Assembly (NCBI GenBank): GCA_036245525.1
Contig: BTPG01000001.1
Location: forward strand, 224,571,045 to 224,635,044
Direction of reading: 5' to 3'
Source: Semisulcospira habei
Lineage: Eukaryota; Mollusca; Gastropoda; Semisulcospiridae
Length of the DNA: 64,000 nt
Part shown: in pieces, positions 20,247 to 28,770 of the stretch
Position numbering within the stretch: the stretch's first letter is position 1
Layout of the letters: every line of letters begins with the position of its first letter
The notes under the pieces: model-generated
Databases searched by the model: none
The model's input: only the letters and a program-made list of their open reading frames with translations
What the model was told of the DNA's origin: nothing
Made by a program: the position numbers and the translations under genes

Positions 20247-21708
20247 TGTTGAAACATGGAGGAGAAGTAACAACGAAGGTCCTCACTACACTCTGTCAAA
20301 AGATCTGGGAGCAAAAGAAATGGCCAGTAGAATGGACACAGTCTCTAGTGATCCCGCTCCCCAAGAAAGGAAACCTGAAACAGTGCCAGAACTACAGAAC
20401 TATCAGTCTGATAAGTCACCCTAGCAAAGTAATGCTTAGAATCATTCTCAACCGCCTCAAAACTTTCGCCGAGGAACTGCTGGCAGAAGAACAGGCTGGC
20501 TTCAGAGTTGGAAGAAGCACTGTAGAGCAGATTTTCAACTGCCGCGTCCTGATCGAGAAACATCTGCAGCATCAGCGCGAACTCTACCACAACTTCATTG
20601 ATTTCAGGAAAGCATTTGATCGCGTCTGGCACGACGGACTCTGGCAAGTCATGAGATCGTTCAACATAGAGGAGGGACTGATCCAAATGATAGAAGCGCT
20701 TTACAAGAACGCCTGCAGCGCGGTTCTACTTAACAATCAGTCAGGCGAGTTCTTCAGGACGACGATCGGTGTCCGTCAAGGATGCCTGCTCTCTCCTGTC
20801 CTTTTCAACATATTCCTGGAGAAGATCATGCAGGAAACCCTCCACGACCACCATACTTCAATCTCTATTGGTGGCAGATCCCTGTGCAATCTTCGATTCG
20901 CAGACGACATTGACCTCATGGCAGGCAGCAATAGTGAGCTCCAAAACCTGACAGACAAACTTTCAAGTAGCGCAGGGTCTTATGGCATGGAGATCAGTAC
21001 GGATAAAAGCAAAGTGATGATCAACACCACAAGCGACAGCAGCAGCAACATTCACATGAACGGCCAGAAGCTAGAAGAGGTCAATAGCTTCAAGTACTTG
21101 GGAGCCACCCTGTCCAAAGACGGTAGTTGCATAGCAGAGATCCGTATCAGGATAGGTACAGCAACATCCGCAATGGCCAGGCTGGACAGGATATGGCGAA
21201 GTAACTCCATCAGCTTCACCATCAAGTACAGGCTTTACAAGTCCCTCGTAGTGTCTATTCTACTCTACGGCTGTGAGACTTGGACACTGCTTGCAGACTC
21301 AGAAAAGAAAATCCAGGCCTTTGAGAACAAGTGCCTGAGGAAGTTGCTCCGCATCTCGTACCGCGAGCACAAGACCAACGAATATGTACGGAGCATCGTC
21401 ACTTCCCTGGTGGGCCCACATGAACCCCTTCTGGCAACCGTGAAACGGCGCAAGCTTGCTTGGTTTGGCCACGTGACCCGACACAACACCTTGTCCAAGA
21501 CTATCCTCCAAGGCACTCTCGAAGGAAGTCGTCGGCGAGGTCGTCAGAGACAGAGTTGGGTCGCAAACATAAAAGAATGGACCGAACTCGAGATGCCAGA
21601 CTTGCTTGCCACCGCCCAAAATAGAACTCAGTGGAGAGCACTGTCTGTTGCTGCTGCCTTTCAGTCCCCCCAACGCCCAGTTCGGGCAAGGGACTGATGA
21701 TGATGATG
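20247..21708 (+). mobile_element. 5'-truncated RTE-type LINE with TSD ACCAC
   Basis: An uninterrupted reverse-transcriptase frame runs from the 5' break to a stop at 21697. Motifs include PLPKKGNLKQCQNYRTISL, FIDFRKAFDRVWH, GVRQGCLLSPVLFN, NLRFADDIDLMA, FKYLGATLSKDG and the C-terminal LLYGCETWTL and RKLAWFGHV blocks. The stop is followed almost at once by (GATGAT)n, a 3' end style known for RTE elements. ACCAC at 20242-20246 and 21709-21713 is the TSD. The intact frame suggests it is recent relative to the decay of the Polinton. Confidence 0.9.
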
Positions 21709-22174
21709 ACCACATGAAACAATAGTTGTCATTGTTCTGAATATTGACTACAGCCTTTTTGTTTGCAACCTCAATAGGCAATGGTATCCATGATTTGCCT
21801 AATATAAGATGATATCTTGACTGCTTCAGTTGCAGTTCATGTACACGGCCTTCATGCCAACCAGACCCCTGCATTTTTGCTCTGTCAATTGCTTCTAGAA
21901 AGTCAGGCAACAGTCTTTCTCTAAACACTTTTTCCAATTCCCTTCTTGAATTAACTGTGTGTTGTCTTGTTGAGATATATGAAACAATCACTTCACCATC
22001 TACCCTGGTAAATTCTATTTTCACAACAATCTGAATCTTTACACTACCAGAAAGAAGGTTATCTTGTATGACCAAAAAAGACCTTTCTATTGATTCATAA
22101 ACACTGTAAGTGTTGGATATAGGCAAGTCTGTTGTGTAAAACATGTTTCTTAAGCTTTGAGAATTGTCCATCAT

Positions 22175-22201
22175 TTTTATTTGTCCGACAAAATAATAAA
22201 T
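22175..22201 (-). promoter_or_regulatory. Repeated upstream element, polymerase copy
   Basis: Minus strand TATTATTTTGTCGG then ACAAATAAAAATG. The same arrangement precedes the genes starting at 22528 (TATTTTGTCAG, TCAAATAAAAATG) and 22921 (TATTTTGTCC, ATAAAAAATG). Probably a promoter or leader duplicated with the genes. Confidence 0.55.
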
Positions 22202-22207
22202 AGCAAA

Positions 22208-22528
22208 TTACACCTTATGTAATACCACTTTATTGACTGTAACTCCTACAATAAACAGATTTAGTTCACATAGTTGTCTTAATATTTGTTTACACACTGA
22301 CTCAAACCAGTCATCATCAACTTCAAAGGTATGTGTCTTAAAATCAACAGGCATGTACTCTACAAATGGTAACTCTTCAAATATTTCTAAAGTCATATTA
22401 TATGACACGTATATAATTGATGGCGATGATATTGGCATTATGTCTGGTTGTTTGAAATCTGTTCTTAACTGATCAAAGTGGTGGATATATCTGAAGAACT
22501 CTGTTACATCGATCGTGTTGTCCGTCAT
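22208..22528 (-). CDS. Small Polinton protein, paralogue B of the polymerase N-terminal domain (proposed)
   Basis: Intact, 106 aa. It aligns along its length with the neighbour at 22550-22921: KQPDI, PSIIYVSYNMTL, VEYMPVDFKTHTFEV, DWF, and VTVNKVVLH near the end. A weaker correspondence exists with the polymerase N-terminus (strand, KTHT/TRQHT turn, long helix, strand). Its upstream sequence TTTTGTC...CAAATAAAAATG is shared with the polymerase gene. No enzymatic motif. Role may be in replication initiation; inference. Confidence 0.65.
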   Translation of the reverse strand: MTDNTIDVTEFFRYIHHFDQLRTDFKQPDIMPISSPSIIYVSYNMTLEIFEELPFVEYMPVDFKTHTFEVDDDWFESVCKQILRQLCELNLFIVGVTVNKVVLHKV

Positions 22529-22549
22529 TTTTATTTGACTGACAAAATA

Positions 22550-22921
22550 TTAAATAAATAATATTTCTGCTGTCTGCTCATGCCGCGTGTGTAATATCAC
22601 TTTATTTACTGTAACACAGTTAATATAACCATTTAGCTTACGTAGTTGTTTAAATATGTTATAACAAAGTATTGCAAACCAGTCACAGCTGGCATCATTA
22701 ACTTTAAAGGTATGTGTCCTAAAATCAACTGTCATGTACTCCACAACTGGATGCTCATCATCAAAAAAGTCCAAAGTCACATTATATGACATATATATCA
22801 CCGATGGCACTGAGAGGCTTATGTCAGGCTGTTTGGTAGATGTTATTAAGGAATCTAATTGATTAACGTCTTTGAAGCTCTCTGTGATATCAAACGCTTG
22901 CACGATTTGTCCGACCATCAT
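22550..22921 (-). CDS. Small Polinton protein, paralogue A of the polymerase N-terminal domain (proposed)
   Basis: Intact, 123 aa, with start ATGATGGTC mirroring the polymerase ATGATGGAC. Shares PSVIYMSYNVTLDFF, VEYMTVDFRTHTFKV, DWF, KQLRKLN and CVTVNKVILH with the 22208-22528 gene. The C-terminal extension after the last shared strand is unique. It sits between the ATPase gene and its paralogue in a head-to-tail array leading into the polymerase gene. Confidence 0.65.
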   Translation of the reverse strand: MMVGQIVQAFDITESFKDVNQLDSLITSTKQPDISLSVPSVIYMSYNVTLDFFDDEHPVVEYMTVDFRTHTFKVNDASCDWFAILCYNIFKQLRKLNGYINCVTVNKVILHTRHEQTAEILFI

Positions 22922-22948
22922 TTTTTATGGACAAAATAAAAGGCTAAA

Positions 22949-23553
22949 TTAATTCACTAACCCATACCATGTGGGCTGATCTGTCTTTAAAATAAGCTTT
23001 AGATGCTTTGTTGATTTCAGTTTGTTTTTCACAATGTCTCGTTCATGTTTATTTGGGATGACATCATTCTCTCTGAGACAGTCTTCAAAGCTGTCACGAT
23101 CCTTACAGTAAAACAAACAGATAAACTTTAACTGCTCATGAAAATCTTTCAGTACAGCATTATATTTCTGAGTGAGAATCCATACACTGATGTTTGCATG
23201 TCTGCCACTGAAGGCCAGTTCTGCCAGTGTGTTTCTCTTCTTAACAATATCTTTTTCTGCAGAGCAATCATCAACAATAAACAAAGTTGGCTGTCCTTCA
23301 AATTGTTTGTAAAAATACTGCAGGTAGTCATTCAGTTTTTTCTCAGGGTCGACTAAATAGATGTTGCTGTCAGTCCAAATGAATAAACGGTTGTGATAAG
23401 CTTTGTTGTGTTTGATAGTAGGACAGAATATTACAATGTTTTCGAAATGATAAAGATATCTTGTTTGTAAGAGATTAAGAACAAATTCAGTTTTTTACAG
23501 CTCGTGGCGCCACAAAATAGGCCGCAATGTGAATCGTGCGTCATTAAATCCAT
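22949..23553 (-). pseudogene. ATP: Packaging ATPase (FtsK/HerA-like), P-loop destroyed
   Basis: Minus-strand ATG at 23553. The Walker A region reads GATSC followed by an A-run (about 23485-23495) that lacks the Gly-Lys-Thr codons in frame; a one-base loss throws the frame off immediately. In the shifted frame coding resumes through NRLFIWTDSN and LNDYLQYFYKQF to Walker B FIVDDCSA, then a sensor-like WILTQKY and a C-terminal WYGLVN ending at 22949. About 200 codons, a normal size. It would pump DNA into capsids. The lesion removes nucleotide binding. Confidence 0.85.
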
Positions 23554-23731
23554 TTTAATACAAAATATAATTTTAATACAAGTAACCACTTAGTCTACTG
23601 TCTGCAATATGATTAAAACAAAACTTATCTTTTGGTTTACAAGATGTTTCTTAACAAAACACATAAATCCTTCCTAGCAAAACACATCTTGCTTTCTACA
23701 CAGACGACTGTAAAATCTTTCAGTCAAAACT

Positions 23732-24888
23732 AGCCTAACACACCACCCTTTGTCAGTGCATGCGTCACCAGTCCTGTTAGGGCTGGCCTGCGCAGAAGTC
23801 AACAGTAAACACCCTTCAGTCTACTCACAAGAAGGGCCTTATCTTAAAGCTTTCTCTGTTTTCCAACAGGTTGCAAACTCATTTTGGCTCTGTGTCTGTG
23901 AAGACTTCATGGTGTTTATACATAAAGTGGGTTTCCCACCCCCCCCCCCCCTCGCCCAAAATCTTTAGTCAATGCTTGTTATGTTCTTATAAACACAGAT
24001 CTAAATGAGTGAGGGGTAATGTATATAATTACTGAATTTATGACGGGGCTCTCTCTGTGTAAGAAAAAAAATTGTGGGCATGTGGAGCCGCTGGCTATTT
24101 GAATATAATGAAAGAGTGAACACATAATTTAAAAAATTATAAATTTCTTTTTGAATATTGTGTAGGGTCTGGTACATATTTAAAAAAATTAAAAATTCCT
24201 TTATGAATATTGTGTTGGGTCTGGTACATATTGAGTCAAGTGGGGTGAATACCGAGACAAGTTCGGTGCATAACGATATATTTTTCCAAAAAATTTTGTT
24301 AACGGTTTCAAAAAGTGATCTCGTCCCTGACATGAAAATATAAATTGTAGGCCCTATGAATTTTTCAGAACGCGCCTGAATGAAGGTGGTTGTTTTTCAG
24401 AACCAGTCTGAGGTTATGTATGTAATAATATTTCTTTGAGCGCACTGTCGTTTGTGTCGCCATGTCAATTGTCTATTGTATGGTGGAGTGCGAAAGTAGG
24501 TCAGTGGGTGGTGACGTTTAAAGGGGGGGGGGGGGGGGTTGTATTACGCAGTTTGTTTAGAGGGCATTTAGCAGTGAATCAGCGCTCGCCGTGTCTTTGT
24601 CTATTGTTTATTGTGGCATTGTATGGTTGAGTGCGGAGGTAGGTGGGTGGTGACATTTAAGGGGGGTGGGGTGTGTGTGCGAGGTTGGTGGGGGGGTGGG
24701 GTGTGGGGGTAGGGGGGGTGGGGTGGGGTGGATGTAGCCGCTATTTCTCAAGAAAGCCAACAGTGACAATGGGAAATTAGAAATTCTGGACCGTAACGTA
24801 ATTACGTACGTAATTTACCCTGATTTATAACTATCGATACGGCATTATTGATTATAGGTGTCGGTCCGCTCTCTAATCTTATCTCTCT
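23732..24888 (-). repeat. Polinton right terminal inverted repeat
   Basis: Inverted copy of 4960-6096, ending ...CTTATCTCTCT at 24888. G-runs at about 24523-24538 and G-rich tracts at 24660-24730 correspond to the C-rich tracts on the left, with length differences. Confidence 0.93.
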
Positions 24889-26368
24889 TAGGGAGAGCGT
24901 TTTGCACGGGAGTTTTAGGCGAGAGCTCAGTCTATCAGAGGTCTAGATAGTTAGTACGGGGCTATACTGTCAGTGAGGACAGACGTGTGTGAGACACCCT
25001 AGCCCGTATTCCAAGACTCTGAAACCTAGAATTCAGGTATGTTTTTATATGTATTAGTAATGGCTACTGAGTTAAAGATACTATGCGTTAGTAAGAGTTA
25101 ATTCGGTTGTGTAGCGTTGACTGGTTTGGTTCAGTTATGTGGGTTTGGAATTCGTTGAGGTAACTGGTATTTTTCCTATGTGGTTATTTACCGAGATGGA
25201 TAACTAAGGAATGTGAGGTGCGTATGCCTAAGTCGTTATGAAGGTAGTACGTGGTTAAGTATAGTCTTTTTAAATGTATGAAATAATGTATGGCGAGTGT
25301 TAGGTTATAGTCTGTTTCACTGCAGTGACAGAGCTATGGGGTGTCACGAAAGTAGTCGGGTTATGAAGCACGTGTGTGTGTGAATGAACGTGTGAGAGTT
25401 ATGCGTATCAACCAGGTTACGTAATGTACCTCATATCATTCAATATGTGTGTGTTTAGAAAGTGTTATGATATTAGGACTTTATTGTACAGAATGCTTGT
25501 GTGGAGCGGAGCGACGGACACCGATACGTCAGTCAACAGAGACTACCGCCGAGGAACCTACTGAGAAGTCATTTCTTCACTCAGGGAGTGAGCGACCAGT
25601 GCAGAGACACCCGGGTTAGCAGGGACTGCGCCACGGAGCGAGTCAGGAGGATGTCCACGGTACGATTGATTGATTGTGCATTGCTTAACGTCCCGACAGC
25701 AACAAGACTTTCTCAGGACGTGCCTGCACTACTTGTGAAAAAATAAACAGAATATTGAATGTATGTTGCCAGCCGGTCCAATACATTAAATAAACCTAAG
25801 ACCATTTAGCAACACACATCCAAGAGCTACTGGCAGCGCAGACAGTAGGGAGAGTTTAAAAAAGGCAAATACAGGTGAATGGACCAAGGGTAGACAGAAA
25901 CACATGCCCCAGAGTATGTGTGGCTGACCAGGGTGACCCTGGGAACTAAAAAGTAGTTAACCCCACCCAAGTCCCCCAGGGCAGACCCGGGTGGGGTATC
26001 CACGGTACGAGAAACGGGACGACTTGGTAGCGTGCGACGAAAGACCTACACGTCTAGACGTGGGAGGACAGATCGTTACCAAGCGAGAACTCCGGTAAAA
26101 CAGGTTGGATTGTGAGAGACAATTACCTAGCCTGGCGTTTACATTGTGTATGTGTATGCCGTGTTGATGTGCTTGTAGTGTAGGAAGGTGTGGTGTACAT
26201 AATTTTAATAGTGTTTCGTTGTTTTATTTATATAAAGGTCCATAGTAGAAAGAGAGCCAGTGTGCTGAGTTTACCGCGTGAATGCGCCCGACTGAGTCAG
26301 TGGTGGTGTATGCGTCTGTTGTGCGAGAGTTCTTTACGCGCGACTGGGGCAAGTCTGCGAGCGTTACA
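24889..26368 (+). repeat. 5' LTR of inner retrotransposon, right part
   Basis: Resumes the LTR exactly at TAGGGAGAGCGTTTTGCACGG. It then parallels the 3' LTR to its end GCGTTACA at 26368. It contains a SINE (25665-25998) absent from the 3' LTR and lacks the LINE tail and long (GT)n of the 3' LTR. Confidence 0.93.
25665..25998 (+). mobile_element. SINE, 334 bp, with 11-bp TSD TCCACGGTACG
   Basis: TCCACGGTACG occurs at 25654-25664 and 25999-26009. The 3' LTR has a single copy at the same place (about 32394-32404), a direct empty-site comparison. The element begins ATTGATTGATTGTGCATTGC then TTAACGTCCCGACAGCAACA. A second copy lies at about 39855-40296. The TTAACGYCC core resembles the mini-SINEs at 40138 and 40746. 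Confidence 0.9.
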
Positions 26369-26369
26369 G

Positions 26370-26382
26370 TGGTCACCCTGTT
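26370..26382 (+). other. Primer-binding site of inner retrotransposon
   Basis: TGGTCACCCTG directly follows the LTR end (one base spacer). It starts with TGG as expected for the complement of a tRNA CCA end; the tRNA is not identified. Confidence 0.55.
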
Positions 26383-26480
26383 TTTTTTTCTAGCGTTAGG
26401 TTAGAGTGGCCGAATATATTCGCTAGCTTAGGTAGAGAATCTAGAATAAGGTTTGATTGCTATGTGGGTGTTTGTTTGTG

Positions 26481-27443
26481 GTGTTTAGGCGAGGATGAGT
26501 GATAAACATATTTTAAACGGAGGGAAAGAGGACTGAATGCATGGTTTGGGGGCGGTGTCCAGTGGTAGCCGATGTACTGAGTAGGCAGGGGAATTTCTCG
26601 ACTGTGCAATGGTATCATGAGAGATGGAGATTGAGAGAGAAATAGAGGGTGGGAAAGTCTGGAGAGGGTGAGTGCGTAGGCGAGGATAAAAGGCGGCGTG
26701 AGAGTGTGTGGGAGGTGGATGTGTGGGCGGTACAGGAGTGACTAGGGAACGGTACCGAGAGGTACGCCAGTCAGCAGCTACAGCTCAGTCAGGCGACAGC
26801 TAGAATTTGAATTATTCAAGCCACAGTTTGCGGCGTGGCGGGACTACATGTGGACACCCTGTCATGTGGAGTGCCTGGCGAGGTGGTGAAGTGTTTGGGG
26901 AACTGGAAAAGCACAGCATACCTATCATACTTGGACCAAATACCTCAAAATATTCAAGATTTCTACAGAAGCGTACTTATTCAGAAAATACCGACACCTT
27001 GAACACTCAACTTTTCTCTCAATTGGGTGAAAAAAACTGACGTTTTCCCTTTAGGTTTGGGCAGGAAAAAAACAGTAAATCTACTGGTTGGGTTAGATGT
27101 TGTCTTACATGTTTGACAAGTGAGAGTCACGGGAATAAAACGCCTCCATTGTTTTTGCCCAACTGACAGGAAAGTGTTGTTCAGTGTATACGCGTGAGGA
27201 AGTAGTGTGGATTTGAGCGTGAGACTGAGGTGTGATGGTGAGAGCGTGTGGGTGGATGCAGAACGGGAGCCGTGCGCGCTGTTCTGACAAAACCTCGCCC
27301 CAGTTCTGGTCCGGAAATCTGGCCAGCCATCAATTGGCCGAGAGGGGCGATGATGTCAGAACAGGGGCGCACTGGTGGGAAGGAGAGAGTGAGGTCGGGG
27401 AAAGGGGAGGGAGGGGGGCATGAGAGTGAATGGAGTTTAAGTG
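26481..27443 (+). repeat. Leader tandem repeat, unit 1 (about 0.96 kb)
   Basis: Starts GTGTTTAGGCGAGG. Its first roughly 330 bp match 27444-27778 and its last roughly 365 bp match 28093-28458, but the middle (about 26811-27078) does not match unit 2. It carries a tyrosine-recombinase fragment. Confidence 0.85.
26811..27020 (+). pseudogene. Tyrosine recombinase C-terminal fragment
   Basis: The translation gives NYSSHSLRRGGTT, the HxLRxG box of tyrosine recombinases. One frame over it gives SCGVPGEVVKCLGNWKS and AYLSYLDQIPQ, which includes the expected W and the catalytic-Tyr region. A frameshift lies between them near 26848-26865. This resembles recombinases of DIRS/Crypton-type elements common in invertebrates. 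It is a fragment carried inside the retrotransposon leader, not a complete gene. Confidence 0.7.
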
Positions 27444-28458
27444 GTGTTTAGGCGAGGTATGAGTGATAAACATATTTTAAACGGAGGGAAAGAGGACTGA
27501 ATGCGTGGGTGGGGGGGGGGGGGGCGGTGTCCGGTGGTAGCTAAAGTACTGAGTAGGCGGGGGAATTTCGCGACTGTGGATTGCTATGATGTGAGATGGA
27601 GATTGAGAGAGAGATAGAGGGTGGGAAAGTCTGGAGGGGGTGAGTGCGTAGGCGAGGATGAGAGGCGGCGTGAGAGTGTGTGGGAGGTGGATGTGTGGGC
27701 GGTACAGGAGTGACTAGGGAACAGTACCGAGAGGTACGCCAGTCAGCAGCCGCAGCTCAGTCAGGCGACAGCTAGAGTTTGAAAACCCACCATCCAACCC
27801 CAAGCAACCACCTTTGTAATCTTCTGCATATAAAGTGTCCTTACTTCTTTTTCCTTTGTTTTTGATAAGCATGTTCTCTGTAACACATGATAAGTCTGGC
27901 AACTAACTTATATTTTCTTTGTTTGTTGTTGTTTTATTAAGAGATAGTACTATACATTAACTGAATTGCCTCGGCTCAGTTGTACGCATGTTGTTTTATG
28001 GAGGTCCTTTTTGTGTTCGGATTTGTTGTTTTGTTTTTTAGTTTGTGTGTATTGTTGCAGGGAAAGGGGGGGGGGAGGAAACAACCAGAAAACCTACTGG
28101 TTGGGTTAGATGTTGTCTTACATGTTTGACAAGTGAGAGTCACGGGAATAAAACGCCTCCGTTATTTTTGTCCAACTGACAGGAAAGTGTTGTTCAGTGT
28201 ATAAGCGTGAGGAAGTAGTGTGGAGTTGAGCGTGAGACTGAGGTGTGATGGTGAGAGCGTGTGGGTGGATGCAGAACGGGAGCCGTGCGCGCTGTTCTGA
28301 CAAAACCTCGCCCCAGTTCTGGTCCGGAAATCTGGCCAGCCATTAATTGGCCGAGAGGGGCGATGATGTCAGAACAGGGGTGCACTGGTGGGAAGAAGAG
28401 AGTGAGGTCGGGGAAAGGGTGGGGAGGGGGGGGGGGCATGAGAGTGACTGGAGTTTAA
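27444..28458 (+). repeat. Leader tandem repeat, unit 2 (about 1.0 kb)
   Basis: Outer segments match unit 1 closely; the core (about 27783-28092) is unrelated, T-rich and without a recognised gene. A G-run near 27509-27522 and another at 28427-28436 are present. Confidence 0.85.
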
Positions 28459-28770
28459 TTCTGTGATAAATTCCCCTCTCCCATTTTAGGGGGTAATATC
28501 CTTTGTGTAGGTAGTTTCTGGATCTTACGAGGAGCTAGTTCTTGTTACTTCCTTTTGTATAGCTGGTAGCCTAAGTTCCTTGCTCTTCTATCTATCGTTT
28601 TTTTTATGTTTCGTTCCACCTGGTCGTCTTTCAAGTAGGTCACTGTTTCTTGTGCATAGGTTGTTGGTATTTCTGTAGGCCTTCTTTTAAGTTTTTGTCG
28701 TTGAATTGTTTTGTGTTTTTGTATTTTTTATGTTTTTTTTTTCTAATTTTTAGAAGTTGTTGCTATAAAT

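Larger units (their letters stand above)
17079..22174 (-). pseudogene. PolB: Protein-primed DNA polymerase B, split by two insertions and one frameshift
   Basis: Three exonic blocks on the minus strand: 22174-21709 (N-terminal domain, GSGW, then ...NDNYCFMW), 20246-19755 (zinc-finger-like CKRCLQRF...HKHTLHC) and 19567-17079 (exonuclease and polymerase). Visible motifs: Exo I YADFES, Exo II HNLKGYDSH, Exo III YLKADVCLLAD, polymerase A DANNLYG, B KLMNNACFGK, C YTDTDS near 17618-17601. The blocks are separated by a LINE (20247-21708) and a LINE tail (19568-19754). A 9-A tract at about 17742-17750 shifts the frame between motifs B and C. Without insertions it would be about 1150 residues, normal for Polintons. 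It would replicate the element using a terminal protein. Confidence 0.93.
4960..24888. mobile_element. Polinton/Maverick virus-like DNA transposon, 19.9 kb
   Basis: Long TIRs beginning AGAGAGATAAG enclose the Polinton hallmark set: protein-primed DNA polymerase B, retroviral-type integrase, FtsK/HerA-like packaging ATPase, double jelly-roll major capsid and minor capsid proteins. Several small membrane proteins are also present. Compact intergenic gaps with AT-rich ATAAAATG starts resemble a viral genome. It is inactive: capsid, integrase, polymerase and ATPase genes all carry frameshifts, stops or insertions. No adenain/Ulp1-type protease was found. Confidence 0.96.

Noticed and set aside
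21299..22174. A 291-codon minus-strand frame spanning the polymerase N-terminus and antisense LINE
   Set aside because: Only the part down to 21709 is polymerase; the rest is antisense of the inserted LINE.
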